Assembly: GCA_965204095.1 (NCBI GenBank)
Contig: OZ241991.1
Coordinates: 1-64,000, forward strand
Length of the DNA stretch: 64,000 nucleotides
Direction: 5' to 3'
From: JAPPLB01 sp965204095
GTDB lineage: Bacteria; Acidobacteriota; Terriglobia; Bryobacterales; UBA6623
Shown: positions 1 to 8,082 of the stretch, one piece after another
Position numbering within the stretch: position 1 is the stretch's first letter
Layout of the letters: every line of letters begins with the position of its first letter
The notes under the pieces: model-generated
What the model was told of the DNA's origin: nothing
The model's input: only the letters and a program-made list of their open reading frames with translations
The model's database searches: none
Translations under genes and position numbers: made by a program

Positions 1-1207
1 GGTCAAGGAAGCCATCTTGATCGTAGTCGAACCACCCGGTGCCGAATCCCGTGAACGGAAAGCTTTCCATCGCAAGGCCGAAGCGCCGCGTGGCGTCTTC
101 GAATCGACCCTTGCCGTCATTGAGATACAACGTGTTCGTCTCGCGGGCCAGGTGTGTCATGAAGAGGTCGAGGTCGCCATCCTGGTCGAAGTCTGCCGTC
201 GTCACGCCCATGCTCGCTTCCCGGCGGCCGTCGGCATTCAGGGCGGCGCCGGAAAACAGGGCTGTCTCCTTGAAGCGGCCATCGCCTTGGTTTTCCCAGA
301 GTTGGTTGGGATTGCCGTCATTCGCAACGTAAATGTCGATGCGCTGGTCACCATTGAAGTCGGCGTGGATCACTCCGAGGCCGCTGCCAAAGGCTTGATC
401 GATGCCCGCGTTCGCCGTGACGTCGCTGAAGCGGCCCTCGCCGTCGTTGCGAAGCAGCCGATCAGGAAGGGGGGCATAGACTGCCGGGTCGCAGTAGTCA
501 CGCGCTCCGGCGGGTTCATGGCATACTCGGTTCTTCTCGATCGAGAAGTCGACGTAGTTCGTGTGGAAAAGATCGAGGTCGCCGTCGGCATCGTAGTCGA
601 AGAAAGCCGCGCTTGTGCTCCAGTTGTCTTCCGCTGTGCCGCTCCGCTTGGTGACGTCGCTGAAAGTCCCGTCGCTGTTGCCGCGGTAAAGCACGTTCGG
701 GCCGAAGTTGGTGACATACAGGTCCGGAGTGCCGTCAGCATCGTAGTCGCCCACAGCCACACCCATCCCGTAGCCTTCGTCGCCCACTCCGGCCGTATCG
801 GTGACATCCGTGAATTCGAGCTTGGCCGAGGGTGTGAGTTCGTTGCGGAACAGGCGGTTGCCCCTCGGGTGGCCGTTTGGGAGCGGGAAGGAAAACGGTT
901 TGTCGGGAGAGCCCAGAGCAGCGCCTTGCAGCAGATACACGTCGAGGTCCCCGTCATTGTCGTAATCGAAAAGCGCGACACCGGACCCGGTGATCTCCGG
1001 CAAGTAGTATTCACCAGTAGCTCCGGTGAAATGTCGGAAACGAAGCCCTGTCTCTTCGGCGGCTTCACGAAACATGGGACGGTCTGATTCGTCGACTCTG
1101 TCTACCTGCTCGACAGCGCACGACTGGAGGATCAACAGCCCTTTCGCAACGGTAAGAAGAACTGCCCCGGCCCGCCTCGCCCCGTCCGCAGTCTGCTTGG
1201 AAGTCAG
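1..1207 (-). CDS. CRTAC1-family FG-GAP/ASPIC repeat lipoprotein (partial, 3' end off window)
   Basis: Reading the minus strand into the left edge gives a beta-propeller protein with at least six calcium-binding FG-GAP/VCBS loops, for example DYDNDGDLDVYL, DYDADGTPDLYV, DYDADGDLDLFH and DFDQDGDLDLFM. The conserved lead-in HFTGATGEYYLPEITGSG is typical of the CRTAC1/UnbV family, whose C-terminal ASPIC domain would lie outside the window. Upstream of the repeats is a lipoprotein-like signal (RR, then AVLLTVAKGLLIL, then LQSC). No ATG or GTG precedes that signal in frame. The only start candidate before it is CTG at 1205-1207, which overlaps the stop of the TPR gene as CTGA; a TTG (1133-1135) and an ATG (1073-1075) lie further in. 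Probably an exported surface protein coupled to the TPR gene. The start is uncertain. Confidence 0.75.
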   Translation of the reverse strand, partial: MTSKQTADGARRAGAVLLTVAKGLLILQSCAVEQVDRVDESDRPMFREAAEETGLRFRHFTGATGEYYLPEITGSGVALFDYDNDGDLDVYLLQGAALGSPDKPFSFPLPNGHPRGNRLFRNELTPSAKLEFTDVTDTAGVGDEGYGMGVAVGDYDADGTPDLYVTNFGPNVLYRGNSDGTFSDVTKRSGTAEDNWSTSAAFFDYDADGDLDLFHTNYVDFSIEKNRVCHEPAGARDYCDPAVYAPLPDRLLRNDGEGRFSDVTANAGIDQAFGSGLGVIHADFNGDQRIDIYVANDGNPNQLWENQGDGRFKETALFSGAALNADGRREASMGVTTADFDQDGDLDLFMTHLARETNTLYLNDGKGRFEDATRRFGLAMESFPFTGFGTGWFDYDQDGFLD

Positions 1208-2656
1208 CGGCTTTGGCCTCCCAGCTTCTTGATAATCTGGTCGCTGATCGAGACGACCTCGCCTTGTCCGAGATCAGAGGCCCGCTCGCGAGCCTGCAGT
1301 GCGTAGCGGCGTGCGTTTGCAGGATCGCCGGCGCGGGCATAGGCTACGGCAACGTCGAGCATGTATTTGGGTGTTTCCGCATCCTCGGGGGTGAGTGTCT
1401 TCAGGAAATGCTTGAGCCCTTCGCCGGTCTCGCCGCGTCCAAACAGAATACGGCCCAAGTGAAAGTGCGCCAATCGGTAGGTCGGTCGATGCTGCACTGC
1501 CAAACGATATTGTTCTTCGGCTTCCTTCATGCGGCGCTGGGCTTCGAGCATCTGACCAAGATTGCTGTGGGCTTCGGCGAAAGAAGGATCAGCTTGGATG
1601 GCTCGGCGGAACGCCTTCTCGCCTTCCGAGTAGCGGGTTCGTTCTGCTTGGAAAACACCGTAGTTGTAATGAAGGTCTGCGCGATCGGGATTCCTCTCTG
1701 ACGCGGCGTTGTAGTGACGCGCCACGTCCTCGGGCCGCCCTAGTCCACCGTAGAGCGAGACAAGATTCACGTGCGCCTCGATCAGACTCGGGTCGACGAC
1801 GAGGGCTTTTTCGAATTCGTTCACCTGCGGCCGCGATATTGCCCGCTTCAGCCAAGGCAAGCCCTTGCAGATAGTGATGGTTCGAGGGCGCGCGCGCGAG
1901 CGAGGAGACCTCGAGCAGCAATGGGTCCTGCAAGTCTTCCCCGGAGTTGTTCTCCTGGAACAGTTCGAAGTGGGCCTTTGCTTTCTTGTGGTCTCCGCTG
2001 GATCGATAGGCCTGGGCGAGCGAGTAGTGGGCGGCTCCGAAACCAGGTAGGAGCTTGATTGCGCTGCGGTAATGCTTGATTGCCGCCTGAACGCCGTCGC
2101 GCGAGGCGATGGCGCGGCCGAGGCCGTAATGCGCGAGGGCGGATCCGGGTGCTTGCTCGAGAGCGGAGCGGTATTCGCGTTCACTTCCCTCGTTGTCTCC
2201 TCGCGAGAACAGAATTTTTGCTAGCTTGATGCGGGCGGGCAGATACCGGGGGTCGAGAGCCAGGGCTTTGCGAAGCGAAGCCTCAGCGGCTTGATCCTGG
2301 CCAAGCAGGAACCGCACCGTTCCAAGGTAATATGCCCATCGGAACTCGCCGGCCGCGAGAACGTGGGCGCGCTCGTAACACGCCGCTGCGGATTCGTATT
2401 GCTTGTAGGCATGCAGAATCATTCCGAGCCGGCCTGACGCAGCCGCATCTGCCGGATTCCGTTGTGCCTGCAGGAGAGCTTCTTCGATATCCACGCGGGC
2501 GGCGTCATGGATGGCTTCTACTTGGAGGCGAGGCAGTCCCGGAGGAACGGCCTGAGCGCTGTCCGGTTTGTCGGGAGGGCCGGAGCAGCCTAGAATGATG
2601 CCGATCGCGATACCGCTCAGCAACCTCCCTGTAGCCGTATCCGACACGCTCCCCAT
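1204..2656 (-). pseudogene. TPR-repeat lipoprotein with a frameshift near 1828
   Basis: The upstream frame (2656 down to about 1830) begins with a lipoprotein signal ending IGIILGCSG and continues through TPR units (for example YYLGTVRFLLGQDQAAEASL and HYGLGRAIASRDG). TPR coding then continues in another frame from about 1832 to the stop at 1204 (NEFEKALVVDPSLIEAHVNL, HSNLGQMLEAQRRMKEAEEQ). One contiguous product of about 480 residues would result from a single-base change in the GCGGCCGCAGGTGAACGAA stretch. Nothing else is damaged, so this is either a recent mutation or an assembly or sequencing error. The gene is divergent from the SGNH/TPR gene and overlaps the CRTAC1 gene downstream. TPRs mediate protein-protein contacts; the partner is unknown. 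The ATG at 2656 overlaps a candidate -10 box, so the GTG three codons in could be the real start. Confidence 0.7.
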
Positions 2657-2683
2657 CGTAGATTTTCATTTTGGGCAAGTCAA
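2655..2683 (-). promoter_or_regulatory. Candidate sigma-70 promoter for the TPR lipoprotein
   Basis: On the minus strand TTGACT (2678-2683), a 17-bp spacer and TACGAT (2655-2660) lie in the 92-bp divergent gap. The -10 overlaps the ATG at 2654-2656, so if it is real, translation must begin at a downstream GTG or TTG. Two of six -10 positions deviate from consensus. Confidence 0.3.
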
Positions 2684-2748
2684 CGAAGGCGAAACGGGTC
2701 GAGACGTCGCGCAGGTCATCCTCGGAAGAGGTTCGGTAAGGCAAGACC

Positions 2749-5310
2749 GTGAGACAAGACCGCAAACGGCTCCGAAGAGACAGCGGGACGGAGAGTCCGC
2801 CGCGTGGCAGGCGACTGTGGCTCTTTCGCATTGCGTCCGTGATCGTGCTGCCGGTAGTCATCCTGGCTCTTCTCGAGACGGGTTTACGAATCGCGGACGT
2901 GGGCCACCCTGCTGCATTCTTCGTCAAAGCCGCTGAGCGGGGTTTCATCCAGACGAACCAGTTCTTTGGCCGCCGTTTCTTTCCCGCTTCAATCGCCCGT
3001 ACACCCGAGGTCGAGCGGTTTCCGAGCGTCAAGGATCCGGGAACGTATCGAGTCTTCATCCTGGGCGGCTCCGCGGCCATGGGCTTCCCCGAGCCGGCGT
3101 TCGGCGTTGCAAGGGTGCTGGAGTCCTTGCTGGAGGAGGAGTACGAGGGTCTTGACGCCGAGGTGATCAACGCGGCTATGACCGCTGTGAATTCCCATGT
3201 CGTCCTGCCGGTCGTGCGCGAGTGCGCGCGCTATGAGCCGGACGCGCTTGTTGTCTACCTCGGAAACAACGAGTTTGTAGGGCCGTATGGGCCATCTTCC
3301 GTTTTTGGCGCCCCGGGAGCTCCGCTGCCGGCTGTCAGGGTCGCGATCCGGGTAGGCGCCACCCGGACCGGTCAGTGGCTTCGGAAAGCCGCTCGACTGG
3401 GACGCGCCGGCGAAGCGCCGAGTGAGTGGCGGGGTATGGCCATGTTCCTCGAAAACCAGGTTCCCTGGGGCGATCCGCGGGCGGAGCAGGTTTACGATTA
3501 CTTCCACGCCAATCTGGAAGATATCTGTCGCGCGGGACTGGACGCCGGAGCCCGAGTGCTGCTCTCCACGGTCGCGGTGAACCTTGCGGACAGCGCGCCG
3601 TTTGCATCGTGGAGTCCTGAGGTCGATGCGAGGCCCCTCCGTGAGTGGGAAGCGGCTTACCGGGATGGTGCGGCGCATCAGGCGAAAGGACAATACGCTG
3701 AGGCGGTCGAGAGTTTTGAAATCGCATCCGGCATCTATGACGGTTCGGCGGACCTGCAGTATCGCCTCGGTCAGTGTTTGCGGCAAGCCGCTCGGGCTGA
3801 TGAGGCTCGTCGGCATTTCGCTCGGGCTCGGGACTTGGATACGCTTCGGTTCCGGGCCGACTCGCGCTTGAACGCGATGATTCGTGAAGTGGCTGTAACG
3901 CTACGCCGGGAGGGGCTTGCCCTGATCGATGCAGAGAAGATCTTCACGGAAGCGAGTCATGACAGGATCCCAGGCGCAGATTGGTTTTATGAACATGTTC
4001 ACTTGCGTTTCAGCGGCAACTACCTGCTGGCCCGAGCCATTGCCCATTCGCTTCGTGAGGATCTGAAACGGAAAGGTGTCCGAAGAACCGGTCAGACCCC
4101 CAGCAGGGAAACGATCGCCGGGCAGATGGCATTAACTCGTTGGGACTGCTACCGGATGTGGCGAGACATCGCCGAACTGATGCAGCAACCTCCCTTCCTG
4201 AATCAACTCGATGATGGCGATTCCCAGGGGGCGATTGCCAAGCGGCTTCGCCGCCAGCTAGGGCGTGGGGCACTGCCTGAGTTGAAAGCTGAGGCGGCTA
4301 GGGTCTACGAGTCCGCCTTGGCCCGGGCTCCCGGAAACCCTCATCTCCGCCGCCGCTACGCCGAGACCCTGGATGCCTCAGGCTCGCCCCGGCAGGCTGC
4401 CGGCCAGTGGCGGGTTCTCCTCGAGGCGGTGCCGGATAACCTCTACTGGCTGACCTCGCTCGGGGCATCTGCACGGGAGTCTGGCGATCTCGATGAGGCG
4501 TCACGTGCGTTTCGGCATGTCCTTTCTTTGGACCGCCGAAATGCTGCTGGGCATTTTGGCTTGGGTTCTGTTTTGCAGGAACAGGGGATGCTGGATGACG
4601 CCGCCGGGATGTACGAAGAGGCGCTGCGGCTGCGGCCGGCCTATCCGGAGGCGGAGAACAACCTGGGGCTTATTGCGATCGAGCGTGAGCACATCACGGA
4701 TGCCGTAGACCGCTTCCACCGCGCGATCGAACTGCGGCCTGCGTTCGCGGAAGCGCATGAGAACATGGGAATAGCCCGTCTTCACTTGGGACAGGTGACT
4801 GCTGCCCGAGACTCCTTCCGCCGGGCCATCGACGCCGATCCGGAGTCAGGATCTCCCCGCTACCACTTGGGGGCTTCGCTCGCAGCGGAGGGACTTTTTT
4901 CCGAGGCATTCCCCCTGCTGAACGAAGCTGTCCGCCTCGATCCATTCTCGGCGGAGTCTCATCATGCTCTGGCTGGCGTCCTCGCGGCTAAGGGAGACAT
5001 GGAGCAGGCGCTGTCTCACTTCAACGAGGCGATCCGGCTGAAGCCTCTATTCGCGGAAGCTCTTTACAACAGGGGCCTTCTGCTGGCGCGGCAAGGACGC
5101 TTCCAGGCCGCCATCTCCTCCTACCGCGGGGCGGTTCAAGCGCGGCCGGAATATCCCGAGGCCTGGAACAACATGGGAACAGCGTATGCCCGGCAGGGTA
5201 ACCCGCAAGAAGCGGAACGCTGTTTCGAAGAGGCCGTCAGATTACGTCCGGGCTTTCAGGATGCGCGCCGCAACTTGGCGAACGTTCAGTCTGTGCTTTC
5301 TGGAAGGTGA
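2749..5310 (+). CDS. Membrane-anchored SGNH-like hydrolase with C-terminal TPR array
   Basis: 853 residues with a GTG start. Arg-rich N-terminus, then one membrane segment at about residues 25-45 (WLFRIASVIVLPVVILALLE). An SGNH/GDSL-type core follows: block I FILGGSAAMGFPEP near residue 100 (Ser nucleophile in GGS), a block III-like YLGNNEFVGPYG, and a closing Asp-His element DWFYEHVHLRFSGN near 410. One TPR pair interrupts the core (about 300-350), and roughly ten TPRs fill residues 510-850 (FGLGSVLQEQGMLDDAAGMY, WNNMGTAYARQGNPQEAERC). Proteins of this layout occur in Planctomycetes and Acidobacteria without known substrates; an acyl-esterase role on envelope glycans is possible. It runs divergently from the TPR lipoprotein and converges on the cytochrome gene, with 4 bp between. 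Confidence 0.85.
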   Translation: MRQDRKRLRRDSGTESPPRGRRLWLFRIASVIVLPVVILALLETGLRIADVGHPAAFFVKAAERGFIQTNQFFGRRFFPASIARTPEVERFPSVKDPGTYRVFILGGSAAMGFPEPAFGVARVLESLLEEEYEGLDAEVINAAMTAVNSHVVLPVVRECARYEPDALVVYLGNNEFVGPYGPSSVFGAPGAPLPAVRVAIRVGATRTGQWLRKAARLGRAGEAPSEWRGMAMFLENQVPWGDPRAEQVYDYFHANLEDICRAGLDAGARVLLSTVAVNLADSAPFASWSPEVDARPLREWEAAYRDGAAHQAKGQYAEAVESFEIASGIYDGSADLQYRLGQCLRQAARADEARRHFARARDLDTLRFRADSRLNAMIREVAVTLRREGLALIDAEKIFTEASHDRIPGADWFYEHVHLRFSGNYLLARAIAHSLREDLKRKGVRRTGQTPSRETIAGQMALTRWDCYRMWRDIAELMQQPPFLNQLDDGDSQGAIAKRLRRQLGRGALPELKAEAARVYESALARAPGNPHLRRRYAETLDASGSPRQAAGQWRVLLEAVPDNLYWLTSLGASARESGDLDEASRAFRHVLSLDRRNAAGHFGLGSVLQEQGMLDDAAGMYEEALRLRPAYPEAENNLGLIAIEREHITDAVDRFHRAIELRPAFAEAHENMGIARLHLGQVTAARDSFRRAIDADPESGSPRYHLGASLAAEGLFSEAFPLLNEAVRLDPFSAESHHALAGVLAAKGDMEQALSHFNEAIRLKPLFAEALYNRGLLLARQGRFQAAISSYRGAVQARPEYPEAWNNMGTAYARQGNPQEAERCFEEAVRLRPGFQDARRNLANVQSVLSGR

Positions 5311-5314
5311 CCTG

Positions 5315-7564
5315 CTATCTGGCTCCCCGGTCTAGCTGCTTGAGCATGCTGCGCGCGGCCTTGCGCAGGCTCGCCTCGGTGCTTTGTGCGGCGCGCTCCA
5401 AGTGCGCTCGGGCTTCCGTACCGCCGCCGGTCTTCACCAGAAGGACGCTTAGCTCGAAACGGTATCGCAGGTTCTCGGGTTCTGAACGCACCGCCGCTTT
5501 GAGATGCGTAACGGCGGATTCGAGGGCGGCAAGGGCGAGCAAGCCGGCGAGGTTGCGGTGGGCCATGGCGTAGTCTGGCATGGCGCGGATGGCCTCCCGA
5601 AACATGGCCTGCGCGGCCGTTGTCTTGGCTTGCGCGGAGTACACGACGCCGAGATTGTTGTAAGGTTCCGCTAAGTCGGGGTGAAGCCTGCGGGTTCGCT
5701 GTAGAGTCGAGATGGCCTTCTCATGCCGGCCTGCGCGATAGTATGCGTCGCCAAGCGCGTTCAGAACGGAAGGCTCCTCGGGAGCGTGAGCGGCGGCTTT
5801 TTCAAGTGCTTTGACCGCGCTCGCAGCGTTCCCCGCTGCGATGAGGGCTAGTCCCATGCCTCGAGATGCGGGCCAGAATGTCGGGGCCCGTGACAATGAC
5901 TGTTCGTACGACTGGATAGCCTCCTCCCAGCGGCCTGCTGCTCGAAAGCCCTCGCCGAGTTCGAACACGAACTCGTAACTGGCATGTTCGTGTTTTCTGA
6001 GCAGTGATTGGAGTCGGCCCAAGCCTTGTTTCAGATTAACCTCGTCCTTTACTTGCGCCACTGCGAGATAGAGTTCGTCTTCAACGCTTGCAGGTTTTCC
6101 AGGGGGGTAGTAGATGACCACTTCGCCGCGGTAGGGTTTGCGCTCGACGATGCCTCCCGGCATTGGAGTCCGCGATATCAAGTGATCGGTGAGACGGACG
6201 TGAATCGCGTCTTCCGGCCGGCGCTTTTGCATGTGGCAACTCAGGCATTCGTTCGCCGCGGGATGGTCGCCATGCTGGATCGCGAGCGGGATTTGCTGCT
6301 CGTGGCAATCCAGGCAAGCTCGTGAGTAGAACCGCGTCGCTTCGTCCCCTCGAGGCGCGTGGTGAGGATCGTGGCAAGTCGTGCAGGTAAGGGCCCCTTC
6401 GCTCGCGGTGAAGCAAGCTGATTTTCGAAGCCGGTAAACTGCATTGACCACCTCGAACTTCTCGTCCCATGAAGTGCCGGGCCGGTGATCGAAGTGCAGT
6501 ACGGATTCGCTGAGCGGCTGGCCGGGCCGATACGAAAACGGCCCTTGGCCATAGCGCCGGATGGAGTGCGGAAGCCCCCGGCTCGTGGTCTCGAGGTGGC
6601 ACTGCATGCAGATCTCGAGTTGACGGTCATTTGGCAAGCGCGCCGGATTCACGATGGAAGCTTTCAGTGCCGCCGGCTCCACTCCCTTGCTGGCCGCCGC
6701 TACATGTTCACGGCCGGGCCCGTGGCAACGCTGACAGTCGATTCCTTCCGGAATTCGGTCGGGATAGACCGGCGACTTCCATCTCGCATCCTGGCCGTCG
6801 GCGGCCTCCGGGTACCCGTTGTGACAGCTCATGCATTCGTAGTCGATTTCGCGGCGGAAATCCGGATGCGCAGGCTGGTCGTATCCGGGCGCCATCTCCC
6901 AGAAACCGCCTCGCTCCGAGTACCAGGTGAGAGGGAGTTGCAACAGCCGATTCTGTGGCGTGCGGTGGATATAGCCGCGGGCGTGATTCCCGGAGCCCAT
7001 CACGTAGTGAATCTCTTTTTCCACCACGTTGATGTGCCCGCCGCCCGGCCCTTGTTGATAGCGCCGAATAAAGTAATGTCCTTCCCTTTCGAGCGGCAGA
7101 TAGTAACGTCTTGACGCCTCGTGGTAGAAGGGCTTCCGCCCGCTGAAATCCGCGGCGGCGTTTTCGGGCATCAACGGGAAGAACGAGCGTCCCATCCCGG
7201 TCTGCCGGTACGTCGCTGCGGTCTCGGCGTGGCACGGAACGCACGCCGCCGGCTCGGCATACCCTGCATCGCCGCCGGACCTGGGAAATGGCTCGGCGCA
7301 GTCCCCGTGAGCGCTTGCCAGCACACTCGTGAGCAAAGCGCCGAGCAGCAAGGTCGAAAGAGGACGCCTGAGTCGCGGAGAGGGGATTCTGGGGAGGGCC
7401 GTGCAAGTGCCCTGTGGAGCCGGCCGCGGTCGAACGGCCGCGCCGTCGGCAGGACTTCCTTCGCGGGACGGCCTTGGGAGGAAATCGACTCTTCGGACAA
7501 CCGTCCCTTGAGGACCGCTGCGCACATCTTCTCCTGCAAATCTGGACCTTGCCGGCTCCTTCAA
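5315..7564 (-). CDS. Heptaheme c-type cytochrome fused to TPR repeats
   Basis: 749 residues from a TTG at 7562-7564; no ATG precedes the signal peptide. A long N-terminal extension leads to a hydrophobic export signal (PLSTLLLGALLTSVLASAHG, about residues 68-87). Seven CXXCH haem motifs follow in order: CVPCH, CMSCH, CQRCH, CMQCH, CTTCH, CLDCH and CLSCH (residues about 108-450). After a linker, about six TPRs occupy residues 490-740 (ALGDAYYRAGRHEKAISTLQ, YNNLGVVYSAQAKTTAAQAM). Multihaem domain plus TPR is typical of periplasmic electron-transfer proteins of the cytochrome c554 type in Planctomycetes and Acidobacteria, where the TPRs may scaffold a complex. The donor and acceptor are unknown. 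The export-signal position suggests the true start may be downstream. Confidence 0.88.
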   Translation of the reverse strand: MKEPARSRFAGEDVRSGPQGTVVRRVDFLPRPSREGSPADGAAVRPRPAPQGTCTALPRIPSPRLRRPLSTLLLGALLTSVLASAHGDCAEPFPRSGGDAGYAEPAACVPCHAETAATYRQTGMGRSFFPLMPENAAADFSGRKPFYHEASRRYYLPLEREGHYFIRRYQQGPGGGHINVVEKEIHYVMGSGNHARGYIHRTPQNRLLQLPLTWYSERGGFWEMAPGYDQPAHPDFRREIDYECMSCHNGYPEAADGQDARWKSPVYPDRIPEGIDCQRCHGPGREHVAAASKGVEPAALKASIVNPARLPNDRQLEICMQCHLETTSRGLPHSIRRYGQGPFSYRPGQPLSESVLHFDHRPGTSWDEKFEVVNAVYRLRKSACFTASEGALTCTTCHDPHHAPRGDEATRFYSRACLDCHEQQIPLAIQHGDHPAANECLSCHMQKRRPEDAIHVRLTDHLISRTPMPGGIVERKPYRGEVVIYYPPGKPASVEDELYLAVAQVKDEVNLKQGLGRLQSLLRKHEHASYEFVFELGEGFRAAGRWEEAIQSYEQSLSRAPTFWPASRGMGLALIAAGNAASAVKALEKAAAHAPEEPSVLNALGDAYYRAGRHEKAISTLQRTRRLHPDLAEPYNNLGVVYSAQAKTTAAQAMFREAIRAMPDYAMAHRNLAGLLALAALESAVTHLKAAVRSEPENLRYRFELSVLLVKTGGGTEARAHLERAAQSTEASLRKAARSMLKQLDRGAR

Positions 7565-7951
7565 AACGCCATCGTGACAGCGCCTCGAAGCATCATGCTG
7601 AGACCTGGCCTGCTCGGCAAGATGGTAACGTTGCTGAGCATTTCAGGCAACGTGCATTTGATGATTTCGCGATTCCCGGTCGGAACGGCGCAAGACAGCG
7701 CGCATCCCGGCGCTCTTCCGACGCGGCCCGGCGCGGCTTTGGCCACTTCGCCGCCGAGGCGGACTCGTTCGAAAAAGCCAGTCGCCCGAAGAAGACGATA
7801 TGCCGTTCCCGCCTGTTCGCGGTACTGGCGGACCATGTTCTCTTGACACGGGCTGCCAGGCAACCTCTGCGCCCATGGGCGCAGAGATCGTCCGCCTCCG
7901 GCTCGATGATGCAGTGGCCGATCGCGCTATTTTTTACTGTGAAAAAACGCC
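7565..7951. other. Gene-free stretch upstream of the first TonB receptor
   Basis: A GC-rich 387-bp interval. A 100-codon minus-strand frame (7561-7863) touches the cytochrome start as TTGA, but it matches no family I know and has no clear ribosome site. I treat it as non-coding or decayed. Confidence 0.4.
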
Positions 7952-7985
7952 TTGACATGCCCTTTGGGGTAGGCTAGGCTACCCC
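7952..7985 (+). promoter_or_regulatory. Promoter with overlapping operator-like palindrome before the TonB receptor
   Basis: A perfect -35 TTGACA (7952-7957), a 17-bp spacer and a weak -10 TAGGCT (7975-7980). A 7-bp inverted repeat with a 6-nt centre (GGGGTAG at 7966-7972, CTACCCC at 7979-7985) covers the -10, which is where a repressor would block polymerase. The transcript would carry a leader of about 95 nt, ending in GGAG seven bases before the ATG at 8083. Confidence 0.5.
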
Positions 7986-8082
7986 CAACCGTCGACAGGA
8001 GTCCAAGCGAGGTTAGTGAAATCTTACTTCCGCAGAGTATGTAAGTGGAGGCAAGATTTATCGACGGACTCTGGAGAATAGA

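Noticed and set aside
17..1087. Long plus-strand open frame (356 codons) at the left edge
   Set aside because: The minus strand of the same DNA encodes clear FG-GAP repeats; the plus frame has no family features and is a GC-rich shadow.
7561..7863. 100-codon minus frame before the cytochrome gene
   Set aside because: No known family, no clear ribosome site; kept only as a gap note.
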